A DNA stretch of 64,000 nt from Leucocoprinus leucothites (Eukaryota > Basidiomycota > Agaricomycetes > Agaricales > Agaricaceae). The notes under the pieces were generated by a model, which saw nothing but the letters and a program-made list of their open reading frames with translations, searched no databases and had not been told where the DNA came from. The DNA lies in contig JAACJO010000008.1 in assembly GCA_013368445.1 (NCBI GenBank), forward strand, positions 1,798,001-1,862,000. The letters run 5' to 3'. A program made the translations under genes and the position numbers. Below, piece by piece: positions 1-10,587 of the stretch; the stretch's first letter is position 1, and each line of letters begins with the position of its first letter.

Positions 1-794
1 TGAGAACGATGAATTACTTCAGAGTGTAGAGAATCATATTAGAGAGCTCACGCGGGTGGTATATCTTTAAGTGGATCAGGGAGGGTGAACCATAGAATGA
101 TCGAGATAATATGAGTGACTAGGAGGAAATGAGCGCGAAGATATTTCGACACCGAGTTGAACTGCTTACTGAGTTGTATTCCAAAGTACGCGAGAGCATC
201 TCGATATATCTTCCGCACTAAGGGTGCTTCAGCCCCTCGAAACCTTCTTCTCCGAGCCCAGAGGATCATAATCATGAGGCCTGAAGAGAGTTAGCTTCCG
301 TAAGGATAAATCACCGGATGCAGCCCACCAATATCAAGAACTGCAGAAAAAACCGCAGCAAGAAGTGTAAAAACAAGGGTAGCTGCCGTAGATTGGGCAT
401 AGGTGCAGCCCGGAAGAAGAGAACTTGTGAGGCCGCGCGCTGCCAGGGGCATATATGAAGGGGCTATACAAATAATGGGCATATTCATGCTTACTTTGTG
501 CGGTGATAAGAATTGAAAGGACAAGGGCGAAAACTAGCGTCAGCTAAGAAGTCCAGATCAATCCAAGGTAAGCATGTTTGAGGGAACGGCATGAAGAAGG
601 TCCTCACCACACAGATTAGGAAGAGAAAGATGAAAGCTGCGCGACTAGGTCCCCATAACCCGTATGCTCGCACACAGAAGAAAACTATATTTGTATAAAT
701 TTAACTTCGGGTGGTGTAGAGAATATTATTGGAGACAAAGCTACCTTGGGCGCTGCCCATTCCCAAACCAGTAACATCTGTCGCTCAAGGTCAG
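1..794 (-). CDS. DUF6533-like seven-helix membrane protein, 3' part of gene cut by window edge
   Basis: Several minus-strand exons read as a basidiomycete DUF6533-type integral membrane protein, whose function is unknown. An exon near 745-794 gives an ERQMLLVWEW-like stretch, where the family has a conserved T-L-E-R-E..W motif. The exon near 590-673 gives MRAYGLWGPSRAAFIFLFL, matching the family's L-R-T-Y-A-L-W/Y-G-R-S-R plus helix. A Gly-Cys-containing loop and helix follow at about 291-430, then PLVRKIYRDALAYFG (about 180-235), matching the L-x-R-D-G-x-x-Y-F helix. The last readable codons end in KDIPP, followed by a GTGAGC donor at about 51, so the final exon lies outside the window. Exon borders are approximate and the first exon is not identified. 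Family assignment is by motif recall only. Confidence 0.62.
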
Positions 795-2707
795 CTGAGG
801 GATCTTATGAGCCCCGAATAAACAAGCACCCGCATACATGTTTCAACATTGAAAAGCCCTGTGCACACCTGGAGACCATGAGTAAGAAAGGTTTCTCCAA
901 ATAAAACCAGCAACCAACCTGCACCGATGGCGATGAGAGTTTGACGACTTTGCGTATCAAGGCTGAGCATACCTTTAGAAACAAGAACTCGAAATATTAC
1001 TTACTGACGATTTTCACCACAAGATCTACGAAGGGTGTGTAGCGAACAATGTAGAACAAAACCTTGGTAAGGTGCCACTTCGAGCGCCATATGTATCGGA
1101 CCTGTTCACGACTCGATATGTGCTCAATTGTGCAATGAAAAGAAATATTTCACCTCACGATCAAACGTTTGAAAGTACTCACACAAGAAAAGTGTAAGTT
1201 CTGCGGCTAACGTTTGTCTGATTAGCCGAGTAGATACACCACGACGGGGCTTCTCACCTTTGAGATACTGAGAATATTTACCAGCCAAGGGATTAATGTT
1301 TCGGTCAGTTGAAGTTCATTGCACGGTACTAGGCAGGAGAAAGCGTACATAGGCAATCTGAAGCTGGGAGAATACTGTGAGAGGGTCCATACGGGGCAAA
1401 ATAGGGTGGACCAGTAGACCTGACGCGCCCGTTATAAGGCAACCTTAATCTTCATCTTTAGTAGTTAGTTGCTCCAACATGATCATGCTGGAGCGACTAA
1501 TTACTACATTTGAAATGAATCTAATTTTACAGCTTGGAGATACAAGAGTGCTTGATATTGATGAAACTCAAGTTAGCTAGTCCAGACAAAACAATGTCTC
1601 CACCATTGGCATTTTGGGCAGTGTAGGGGTCCTCGAAAGCCTGCATCTACCGCGAACAGCACGAGCCTTCATTCAACCCACTGAGTTCGTATTGCCTGTA
1701 AAAGCAAGTCTGCCGCTATGATAAGACGGCCATCCATTCTTATTGAGCTGACACACGGCACAGGGCAGCGCACTCAGAAAGGAGCCATCACCATCTATGT
1801 TAACGAGTCCGAGTCACTGTTACTGCACCATCTCACTTTTTATTATTATCTCCTGCTGCCCTCTCCCGAAGAAGCTCAGCTTCTTCATAAGCATCACGTT
1901 GATGATTGGACAATCAGCTTGGCAAGTAATATTGGTTTCCTTAGATCATTGGAAGAAACAGGGACCGTACTATGATTATCAAATATATATATCCCACACA
2001 CCACAGTGGCAATGGTTCATAAATGGATTGAACAAATTCCAAGGCCTCAACGAGCTCTATCTTGTGTAGTATGAGCTCTCTCAGATTCCAAGTACGCTGT
2101 TTAGAATAGGATAGTGGGCTTCGGTATATGGAAATGAAGGAAAATATGATGATCGTTTGATTCTACAGAACACACTGCCTCGAGTCTAGTTGGAGTTTAA
2201 GAGGGCTCCAAGTTGGATACGTATAGCCTCAGATTTTTTGAGCTAGAATGAATCACGAAGTGAGCTGATCTAGACTTCATCACGCTACTACGTAGGCTGT
2301 GGAGGTCAATCAACCGTGAATGTTTGAGCGCGTACTAAGTGCCCGAGAGTCCTCAGTCAAGCGGCGGAGTCCTTGGCCGAGTTGACATCAGCTCCTAAAT
2401 TAATCAAATACAAACAGATACAATTCGCTGCTCCCGTTTCGCTAGAGTCTAGAGGGCAGCGCATTGGACTCCTCCGCTGACAATGGCTATCCAGAGAATA
2501 GCATGGCCCTCGTTTCAGTGGATCACATGCCTTAAATATGAAAATATCTTCAAAAGCCTACTGCTTTCAACTCCCAGGATTTTTCGCTCATTGCTCGCTT
2601 CCGACAACCCTTGAACACCCAAACTACTTGCAGCCATGCACGGCGTCCATTCCTCTTACGCAAGGCCGCTAGCCTATATGTCCCGAATGAAACTAGGAGA
2701 AATTAGG
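795..2707. other. intergenic, no gene recognised
   Basis: No reading frame here has a family motif I recognise. Short open stretches near 870-960 (minus, hydrophobic) and 1718-1975 (plus) have no supporting features. The hydrophobic one could be an upstream exon of the DUF6533-like gene, but I could not connect it by splice sites. A near-palindrome lies at 1461-1507. Confidence 0.5.
1461..1507. repeat. near-perfect 47-base palindrome
   Basis: The stretch beginning GTAGTTAGTTGCTCC and ending GGAGCGACTAATTACTAC reads almost the same on both strands around a central ATGATCAT. Arms match apart from a few mismatches and a small gap. It could be a foldback remnant of a small transposon or a protein-binding dyad. 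No target-site duplication is obvious. Confidence 0.7.
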
Positions 2708-2759
2708 ATCTTAGCCTACCAATCCATCCTTCCTGTCTCTGTGTTTGAGCGATTCCTTC

Positions 2760-4721
2760 ATGTCTCGACAGTCCACCTGTGACTCTCGACCAGAGCCAAA
2801 CGAAAAATCACGACCAGAGGAGAACCGCGAAAGCCTTTCCCACACGGACTTCGAAACCGATCATTCAGATGTTCAGAGGATTGGAACTGCCAGGCTCTTG
2901 AGAAAGCTCGACTGGAACCTCATCCCCTTTGTCTCTCTCCTTTATTTGTGGGTAATCTCTCGGGAAACCTCTTCTATGAAAAGGTCTCTGATACTTGGTA
3001 GACTCTCCTTCTTAGATCGCTCCAATGTAGGGAATGCTCGTCTGGCTGGTTTGGAACGTGATCTGCACATGGAGGGTTTGGATTACAACGTACGCCAACA
3101 ATTCCTCTTAGACAGTTATGATCACTTTGCTAATGATTGGCTTTTGTTCTTTTTGTCAGATCGCTCTCGCCATATTTTTTCCCTTCTATGTCATCGCAGA
3201 AATTCCAAGTAATCTCATGCTCAAGCGTACCAGCCCTTCCGTGTGGATCTGTTTAATCATGGTCATTTGGGGAATTTGTATGTCACCTTGCGGCTTCGTT
3301 CATTATTAAACCTAACCGATTTACGGGATGAGGCATGACACTCATGGGCTTCGTCCAAAATTTCACTGGCCTACTATTCGCACGCATGGCGCTCGGCCTG
3401 GCAGAGGGTGGCCTTTTCCCTGGAGTCGCCTATTACATTACTCTGTGGTATCGACGTCATGAGACCGGCTTACGTATGGCGGTCTTCTTTTCAGCCGCTA
3501 CACTGGCTGGAGCATTCGGTGGTTTACTGGCAAGTGGCATATCTGAAATGGATGGAATTCGCGGCAGATCCGGCTGGTCCTGGATTTTCATCATTGAGGG
3601 CCTGGCCACTATCCTTATTGCTATGCTAGCGAAGTGGGCCATTACCGACGGCCCCGAAACGTATGTTCCGCCCAAGTGCTCCTCACAATTTATTTAATGA
3701 TCTATCCCAGGGCTGGGTTTCTAACTGCCGAGGAGAAGGCTGAGGTCAAGGCGCGCCTCAAGAGAGATACCAGCGACCTTGCCGAGGAATATGCAACTAA
3801 GTACATATTTGATGCTCTCAAAGACTGGAAGATTTGGGTCAATAGTCTCATTCTCCTCGGTATGGTATCTTTGATCAGTCTTGCCAAATATTCTTATCTC
3901 AGTTATCGTAGGTACTGGTACCCCACTTTACTCCATTGCCTTCTTCCTTCCAACTATTCTGGCAAACATGGGTCACGGTAACGTCAAATCCCAGCTCATG
4001 AGCGTCCCACCCTATGTTTTCGGGTGTATCGTCACCATCGTTGTCGGTTACGCTGCGGATAAGTCTCATACACGCGGGCCTTTTGTAATCGGCTGCAACC
4101 TTCTCGCGATTACTGGCATGGTAATGCTGATTTCCACCCAAAACCCGATCATCCAATATATTGGAACTTATCTTGCTGTATGTGGGTGAGTATATCCCCC
4201 TGAATATTCCGAAGAGGACACTGAGTTGTTGTGTTTCTAGCTTATACCCCAACATCCCTAGCATTATTTCGTGGAACTGTAACAATGTCGGCGGTTCTAC
4301 CAAGCGGGCTGTAGCTATCGGTTTGCAAGTAGGTGAGGATAACAACCGGCACAGCTAAGTCTGTATTTGAGGCTGATATAGCAACAGGGATCGGCAGCTC
4401 ATCCGGCATGATATCTGGATTTACCTTTCGCTCTTCCGATGCCCCACGCTACTTCGCTGGATATGGCCTCCTAATCGGCACACTCACAATGAGCACTGTT
4501 CTGTCTCTTTTCATGCACGTTTATCTCATTCGAGAGAATGCTAGACGTGATGCAGAGATGGAAGGCCGTGGCTTGACTCTGGATTCATTTACGGACGAAA
4601 TGAAATATGACGAACGCGAGAAGGGAGACTATGCTTCGGTGAGCATCTAAGTTCATTATCACTCATCGATGCTTACTGATTTCGGCATCTCAATTCCTAG
4701 TTTTTCCGCTACACTACCTAG
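2760..4721 (+). CDS. MFS transporter, ACS/Dal5 (allantoate permease-like) family, copy A
   Basis: Plasma-membrane anion:cation symporter family; substrates of relatives include allantoate, nicotinate, biotin and pantothenate, and the substrate here cannot be told. Nine exons: 2760-2947, 3002-3089, 3160-3277, 3333-3660, 3711-3859, 3903-4185, 4241-4332, 4388-4638, 4701-4721. They sum to 1,518 bases (505 residues) with no stop. The hallmark after helix 1 is SFLDRSNVGNARLAGL; then come ALAIFFPFYVIAEIPSN (helix 2), GFVQNFTGLLFARMALGLAEGG (helices 3-4), a central PET..FLTAEE loop, and WNCNNVGGSTKRAVAIG (helix 10 region). The C-terminus is FFRYTT, like the family's usual SFRY end. The start was chosen as the ATG conserved with copy B; an in-frame ATG 15 bases upstream is not conserved. 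Intron 1 uses GTGGGT. Confidence 0.93.
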
Positions 4722-5349
4722 GACCATGTACTTCTCTTTGGATCTCTTAACCCTCTGTCCGCCATTTTACTAGAACTGTATGATCTTGAACGTTCGCATT
4801 GTGTACCAATTTCAACATCAACTCGTTCATGGGGACCCGATTTTTCTTCCACAGTCGTATAAGGGACCACTGCGTTATTCACCGATCACGATGCCACCCT
4901 TGGGACGTCACACGAGTCATGGTTTCAACAGTCACCAGATAAATGAAAAGACGCGTCAACGACAAGGCTGACGCTGGCTACGGCCCATCCAAGCGTAGAA
5001 CAGAGGTCCAAGCTAGACTTACGTGTCAGTCTTGTCTAGCAAATCAGAGGGTATCGCTGCGACAACGGGATTTAGGCTCGTTACGGTGCATAAACATGTC
5101 CCGGGAAACAATAACATTGTTACAGGCAATTCAGTCTGATATATTCAATTATTGCTGGACATAGCGATTTCTCGTGTTGCTCGGTTTATTGCTCCTGTGG
5201 ACTCTGGATACCGACTGTATATCTCACCTAGTCACCTTTGTCTAATCTTCTATCTGAATAAAGATCCGGTGTTCTCCGGTCAATCGTTCACATATTCTGA
5301 ATCAGCGACAAAGGATGAATTCAACCCTTATCCACATCCCATGTCGCTC

Positions 5350-5830
5350 TCAACTTTTAGCCTCACGTTCAGCCCTTTTTTCTCTCTCCATTTCCTCCGC
5401 ACTCGACCAAAGGCTCTTTGAAATTCCCCTTCCAGGATGTCCAATTCTTATATTCAAATCCGTAATCTCCCCATTCTCGAGGTCATAAGCCAGCCTGTGG
5501 ATAAAGAAATGCGTGCCGTTGAGGCCATTCGGAGTTGTTCCTTGGATTGGTTCTGGAACAGATGGAGACATTGGAGATACAAGCGATATGTAATGCTGCA
5601 GTTGAATGCGAATAATTATGAAGGGCTCGGCATAAGAGCAAGGAAAGAGGGCCAACGGGTGTCGCGCATGACGCAGGAACTGGCGATTCGGTTCACATAG
5701 GATCTAACATTCTCCTCGACGAGTGCACGGAATGTAGCTTTGGAGTGAAATGCCCTTAAGTGTAATATTTTAAGCGGACAGATCACCGACGTATGATTAT
5801 GGAGGGCAGGACGCTTGGTCAGAGCGTGTA
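5350..5830 (-). pseudogene. carbonic anhydrase 3'-end fragment (duplication remnant)
   Basis: The minus strand matches the last two exons of the carbonic anhydrase gene at 10,588-12,131: a frame reading RALVEENV..., an intron, then GLNGTHFFIHRLAYDLENGE and a KAEREAKS-like C-terminus ending at 5350. Homology stops near 5,830, so the zinc-binding half of the enzyme is absent and the fragment cannot encode an active anhydrase. It lies tail to tail with the copy A transporter, in the same arrangement as copy B. Whether it is transcribed is unknown. Confidence 0.85.
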
Positions 5831-6260
5831 ATATTTAGGTAGAATTGTTGACCCACTGCCCCTTGACTAAAAATAGATCTACTCTCTACTCGCTCTATTT
5901 ATAGAAAACGTCTTGGCACAAACCTCTGGTCTATGCATAGGAACTCAATTACGCTGGATAGACAATGAATTGGCCTCTATAGCAGTGAATTGTAACTTCA
6001 CCTTGTTTCAGCAAGATCACTCCTTATTCAAGCATCCACAGCATCTTGGAATCTGCAAGTCTAACCCGCCAAGACCGTGCAGGAGACAATACGTGCACAG
6101 CACCTGGTACCATGGATGATTCTCACAGGAATCGGTGGGCTGAACCAAACTCCGTGGGCCCTACTACGGCCTCTAATTACTAAGCTACGAAAATAAGCAA
6201 ATCACTATAACTGTAGTCTTCTGCTGTCACTCACGGGCTCTTTCTGTGCCAGACTTTCAA
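5831..6260. other. spacer between duplication copies, no gene recognised
   Basis: About 430 bases between the copy A end and the copy B start. The only open stretch (5913-6119, plus) has no family features. Confidence 0.5.
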
Positions 6261-6320
6261 TCTTAGCCTACTAATCCATCATCCTTCTTGCCTTTGTGCA
6301 CGCGCTTAAACAATCCCCTC

Positions 6321-8278
6321 ATGTCTCCACAGTACACCTCTAACTCTCGACCCGAGCAAAGCGAAAAATCACAAACAGAGGAGGATTGCACAAGGCTTTC
6401 GCCCACTAACCTTGAAACAGATCGCTCAGACCTTCAGGAGTTTAGAACTGCCAGGCTTATGAGAAAGCTTGACTGGAATCTCATCCCCTTCGTCTCCCTC
6501 CTTTATTTGTGCGTAATCTCTCGGGCGGCCTCTTCTATGAGAAGGCATCTGATGCTTGTTAGGCTCTCCTTCTTAGATCGTTCCAACGTGGGGAATGCTC
6601 GTTTAGCTGGTTTGGAGCGTGATCTAGACATGAATGGCTTAGATTACAACGTGCGCCATTAATTTCTCCTGGCACGTTAGGCCCACTTCGCTAACGATCA
6701 TTGGTTCTTTCTGTTAGATTGCACTCGCCGTATTTTTCCCCTTCTATGTTATCGCAGAAATTCCAAGTAATCTGATGCTCAAGCGTACAAGCCCTTCCTT
6801 GTGGATCTGTATAATCATGGTCGTTTGGGGGATATGTATGTCACCTGGCGGCCTCATTCGTTACTAAACCTGACTAATCTACTGGACGAGGCATGACACT
6901 CACGGGCTTCGTCCAAAACTTTACCGGCTTGCTCGTCGCACGCATGGCGCTCTGCTTGGCAGAAGGAGGCCTTTTCCCTGGAGTTGCTTATTATATTACT
7001 CTGTGGTATCGACGTCATGAGACCGGCTTGCGTATGGCCGTCTTCTTCTCTGCAGCTACCCTAGCTGGAGCATTCGGTGGTTTATTGGCAAGTGGCATAT
7101 CTGAAATGGACGGAATCCGTGGCAGATCTGGCTGGTCCTGGATTTTTATTATTGAGGGCTTAGTCACTATTCTTGTCGCTATCCTAGCAAAGTGGGCCAT
7201 TACTGACAACCCTGAAACGTACGTTCCATCAAAGTGTCCCTGATAATTTGCTCAATGATCTGTTCCAGGGCTGGTTTCCTAACTACTGAAGGGAAGGCTG
7301 AGGTCAAGAGCCGCCTCAAAAGAGACACCGGCGATCTTGCCGAGGAATACGCAACTAAGTACATATTTGATGCTCTCAAAGACTGGAAGATTTGGGTCAA
7401 GAGTCTCATTCTTCTCGGTATGATATCTCTGATCAGCCTTGTTAAATTTCCATGTCTCAGTTATCGTAGGCGTCGATATCCCGCTTTACTCCATTGCCTT
7501 CTTCCTTCCGACTATCCTGGCGAATATGGGTCACAGTAACGTCAAATCCCAACTCATGAGCGTTCCGCCCTATGTCTTCGGGTGTATCGTCACCATCGCT
7601 GTCGGTTATGCTGCAGATAAATCACATACACGTGGACCTTTTGTAATCGGTTGCAACCTTCTCGCGATTTCTGGCATGGTAATGTTGATTTCCACCCAAA
7701 ATTCGATTATCCAATACATCGGAACTTATCTTGCTGTGTGTGGGTGAGTACATCCCTCTGAGTATCCGGAGGAGGATACTGAGTCGCTGTGTTTCTAGCG
7801 TATATCCAAACGTTTCTAACGTTATCTCGTGGAACTGCAACAATGTTGGTGGTTCTACCAAGCGGGCTGTAGCTATCGGTTTGCAAGTAGGTGAGAAAAG
7901 CGAGAGGTATGGCCTACATGGTCCGTACTTGAGCCTGATATAATGCCAACAGGGATTGGCAGCTCATCCGGCATGATATCTGGATTTACCTTTCGCTCTT
8001 CCGATGCCCCACGCTACTTCGCTGGATATGGCCTCCTAATCGGCACACTCACAATGAGCACTGTTCTGTCTCTTTTCATGCATGTTCATCTCATTCGAGA
8101 GAACGCTAGACGTGATGCAGAAATGGAAACTCGTGGTTTGACTCTGGACTCGTTTACAGACGAAATGAAATATGACGAGCGCGAGAAGGGAGACTATGCT
8201 TCGGTGAGTGTCTAATGTTCACCATCACTCCGAATTCAATGCTGACAGACTTGCTAGTTTTTCCGCTACACCACCTAG
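6321..8278 (+). CDS. MFS transporter, ACS/Dal5 (allantoate permease-like) family, copy B
   Basis: Tandem paralog of the transporter at 2760-4721. Exons are 6321-6508, 6563-6650, 6718-6835, 6891-7218, 7269-7417, 7461-7743, 7799-7890, 7953-8203 and 8258-8278. Every exon has exactly the same length as in copy A, again 1,518 bases with no stop. It has the same DRSNVGNARLAGLERDL hallmark and the same FFRYTT C-terminus. Differences cluster in introns, third codon positions and the N-terminal cytoplasmic tail (MSPQYTSNSRPEQ against MSRQSTCDSRPEP). In helix 4 the copy A motif GLAEGG is CLAEGG here. Retained frame and splice sites imply that both copies have been under selection. Membrane transport of a small organic anion is likely; the substrate is unknown. 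Confidence 0.93.
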
Positions 8279-8993
8279 AATCGGGTACTGCTCTTTCGAC
8301 CTCTCAACCCTCTGTATACTATTCGTACCAGGACCGCTTGATTTCCGTTTTGTGTATAGATATATTCGACGAAATCTTCAGAGACCGGGCTCGATTTCTC
8401 TTCCACAAGCTTGTAAAGGGGCATTTGCGCCATTCGCCGACCACAATCTCCGAGCCCTGCGTCACCCACTCATAGCCTCAACAGTAACTAAGCGAAATAA
8501 AAAATGCGTCGGGGACGAAGCTGACACTAACAATGGCTAATTCAAGCGTAGGATGGAGGTCCAAGCTAGACTCACGAATCGGTTGTGTCCAACAAAACAA
8601 AGCGTGTTGCTGAAACAATGGGATTTAGACTCGTCACGGTGCATAGACCTGGTCAACATATCTTAGGAATTGATGGCATCGCTGTAAGTAATTTAGCCCT
8701 TTATGCAATTATTGCTAGACACAGCAGTTTGTCGTGTTGCTCGGGTTTATTGTGTCTGTGGACTCTCCGATCAAGAGTCTAGTAGGAGTCAGAGTACCGG
8801 TATAAAGCTGAGAAAGATGTCTGGTTCAATGCCTACCTCACCGAGTCCGTTCAGAAAGTTGTTCACCGACCTCTGTCTTCCTCTTTGTCGAGTCTATCAG
8901 CGCACACATAACTTCGATTTCTTCACTATCGTAAGTCCTTCATGAACGTAACAGATCCAAGTTGACGCGTCTATCAAATCCAGATTAGTCCCA
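8279..8993. other. transporter 3' flank, shared with copy A up to about 8,770
   Basis: No coding region recognised. Similarity to copy A 3' flank (4,722-5,220) persists in patches, for example GGATTTAG.CTCGT.ACGGTGCATA near 8,620. It ends near 8,770, where the segment unique to copy B begins. Confidence 0.6.
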
Positions 8994-10373
8994 ATGTCGA
9001 TGCCTCAAATAGCCGAGCGCCGAATGCTAAATGCATCGAAATCAGCCACCAGCTCAATTCCTTCCGAAGTTTTATCAATGATCTTCCAAGAGGTCATCGA
9101 ACCTTCTTATTCCTTCCGAAAAGGCGACTACAATTGCAGCATGCGCCTCAAGTTCAAGATACTTTCCATCTGCTCTCAATGGCGTCAAGTCGCATGTGGC
9201 GCACCAGCATTTTGGCCCGACTTTACCCTGTCCTTCGTTACTCTCAGCGAGCTGAAAAAGGTTGGATATATACTAAAGCTTCACCTTCAACTTTCTGGTA
9301 ACCTCCCTCTGGAAATCGAACTATATTACAATTGCATGCCTAGTGAGCGTCCCCGCTTCGACACCGACAATCTCGTCCACTCTTCCATCGATGCCGACCT
9401 CATTCAACATCTGCCCCGTGTGCGAAGCTTGCGATTGATGACATTACCATTCGCAATGGTCGAAAACTGGCTCGCTCACAAATCTCATCTTTCCGGACTC
9501 CAATCCTTGAATATCCGTACGGGTTCAGAAGGCAGTCATTCCGTTGATCTCCTCGACAGTCCTTCACTCACCGATCTCGTTCTCGATGGTATGCACGACA
9601 TCTCAGTTCAACCAGACAGCCTTCGCACGCTCTTTCTCAACCTCGTCTCTACCGACCTCTGCATCAAACTTCTCCTCGAATGTCGTAACCTCAGATCATT
9701 CACGGTCGTCAACCCAAGGCCCGTAGCTCCGGATGATGCTATCTCTCTCCCTGAAGAGGCCGTAGTTCTCCCCAACCTTGAAGAGCTGAGTTGGGTCTTT
9801 ATGGAATCGGAGTGGGATGAATATTTGCTCCAGCACTTGAGCGCACCCTCCTTGAAATTTTTGCTCTGGAACAACCCTTTCGGTTGCAGTCCCGAATACG
9901 AGACACAGAACATGGAAAGCTTCTGCAATCGCCTTCCTACCTCAATCGAACACGTAGAGTTGGTGGGACTCACCGAGGACATGAACATGCTCAAATCTTT
10001 CCCGAAGCACCTCCACATTGAGCAATTCTTCATCGAGTGCGACAGCTGGGAAGAAGCCATCAAGTATGCAGAATTGCTAGCTGGGACTTACAAGGGTGCT
10101 GGTGGACGATCTACGATGAGGGCCTTCCCGAAGTTAACTAAACTCCAGATAACTGGCGTGGACGATGGAGGGGACCTCACCGACCAAGCTGCGCAATTTG
10201 TAAGCTTCCTCGAGACTATTTACCACAGAGTGGAACCGGGAGAGACTTTCGAGGTTTATTTTTGCGGTACTACGATTGACTACGCCAGGGATTCCCTTCC
10301 CGCCGATGTCGTGATAATGGTAGAGTGTGGGAGTTTGGTCCTCCAGGATGACCAGGGCAGGATGAACTTTTAG
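8994..10373 (+). CDS. F-box protein, 459 residues, intronless
   Basis: An uninterrupted frame opens with an N-terminal F-box (about residues 20-80): SIPSEVLSMIFQEVIE, then a spacer and LSICSQWRQVACGAPAFWPDF. This is the basidiomycete form I-P-x-E-[IV]-L-x-x-I-F ... V-C-x-x-W-R-x-[IV]-A. The rest is rich in leucine and reads like irregular leucine-rich repeats (LRSLRLMTL, LQSLNI, LTDLVLDGM, LRTLFLNLV, LEELSWVF), the usual substrate-binding part of such proteins. Expected role: substrate adaptor in an SCF ubiquitin ligase through Skp1; the target is unknown. The start is the first ATG, and a Met three codons later is possible. It lies between the two halves of duplication copy B and is absent from copy A. 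Confidence 0.88.
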   Translation: MSMPQIAERRMLNASKSATSSIPSEVLSMIFQEVIEPSYSFRKGDYNCSMRLKFKILSICSQWRQVACGAPAFWPDFTLSFVTLSELKKVGYILKLHLQLSGNLPLEIELYYNCMPSERPRFDTDNLVHSSIDADLIQHLPRVRSLRLMTLPFAMVENWLAHKSHLSGLQSLNIRTGSEGSHSVDLLDSPSLTDLVLDGMHDISVQPDSLRTLFLNLVSTDLCIKLLLECRNLRSFTVVNPRPVAPDDAISLPEEAVVLPNLEELSWVFMESEWDEYLLQHLSAPSLKFLLWNNPFGCSPEYETQNMESFCNRLPTSIEHVELVGLTEDMNMLKSFPKHLHIEQFFIECDSWEEAIKYAELLAGTYKGAGGRSTMRAFPKLTKLQITGVDDGGDLTDQAAQFVSFLETIYHRVEPGETFEVYFCGTTIDYARDSLPADVVIMVECGSLVLQDDQGRMNF

Positions 10374-10587
10374 ATCTAGTCTTATTGCTGTCGACTATGT
10401 TATTCCGTCTTTTACTTTGTGTTTCTTTATTGTGGACCCAGCTTCATATCTCAATAGTATATCTCGTCTAGTTGCCTTTGTCTAATTGTTTATCTGAATA
10501 AAAACCTAGCATTCTCTGGCCAATTGTTCACACACCCCGACCCCCCGACAAAGGGAGAATTCGAGCCCCATCTTCATCCCATATCTC

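Larger units (their letters stand above)
2708..5830. repeat. segmental duplication, copy A (MFS transporter plus carbonic anhydrase 3' end)
   Basis: Similarity to the segment starting at 6,261 begins at the shared TCTTAGCCTAC about 50 bases before the start codons. It runs through the whole transporter gene and its 3' flank (compare 5,010-5,200 with 8,540-8,770), then resumes in the convergent carbonic anhydrase gene (5,230-5,830 against 10,450-11,060). The copies differ in introns and flanks while coding exons stay aligned codon by codon. The copy A end falls inside the carbonic anhydrase gene. Confidence 0.85.

Noticed and set aside
4780..5164. Plus-strand open stretches downstream of transporter copy A
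   Set aside because: The aligned flank of copy B (8,290-8,700) has different reading frames with stops, so there is no conserved coding.
9608..10063. Minus-strand open frame of 151 codons
   Set aside because: It is antisense to the F-box coding sequence and has no motif.
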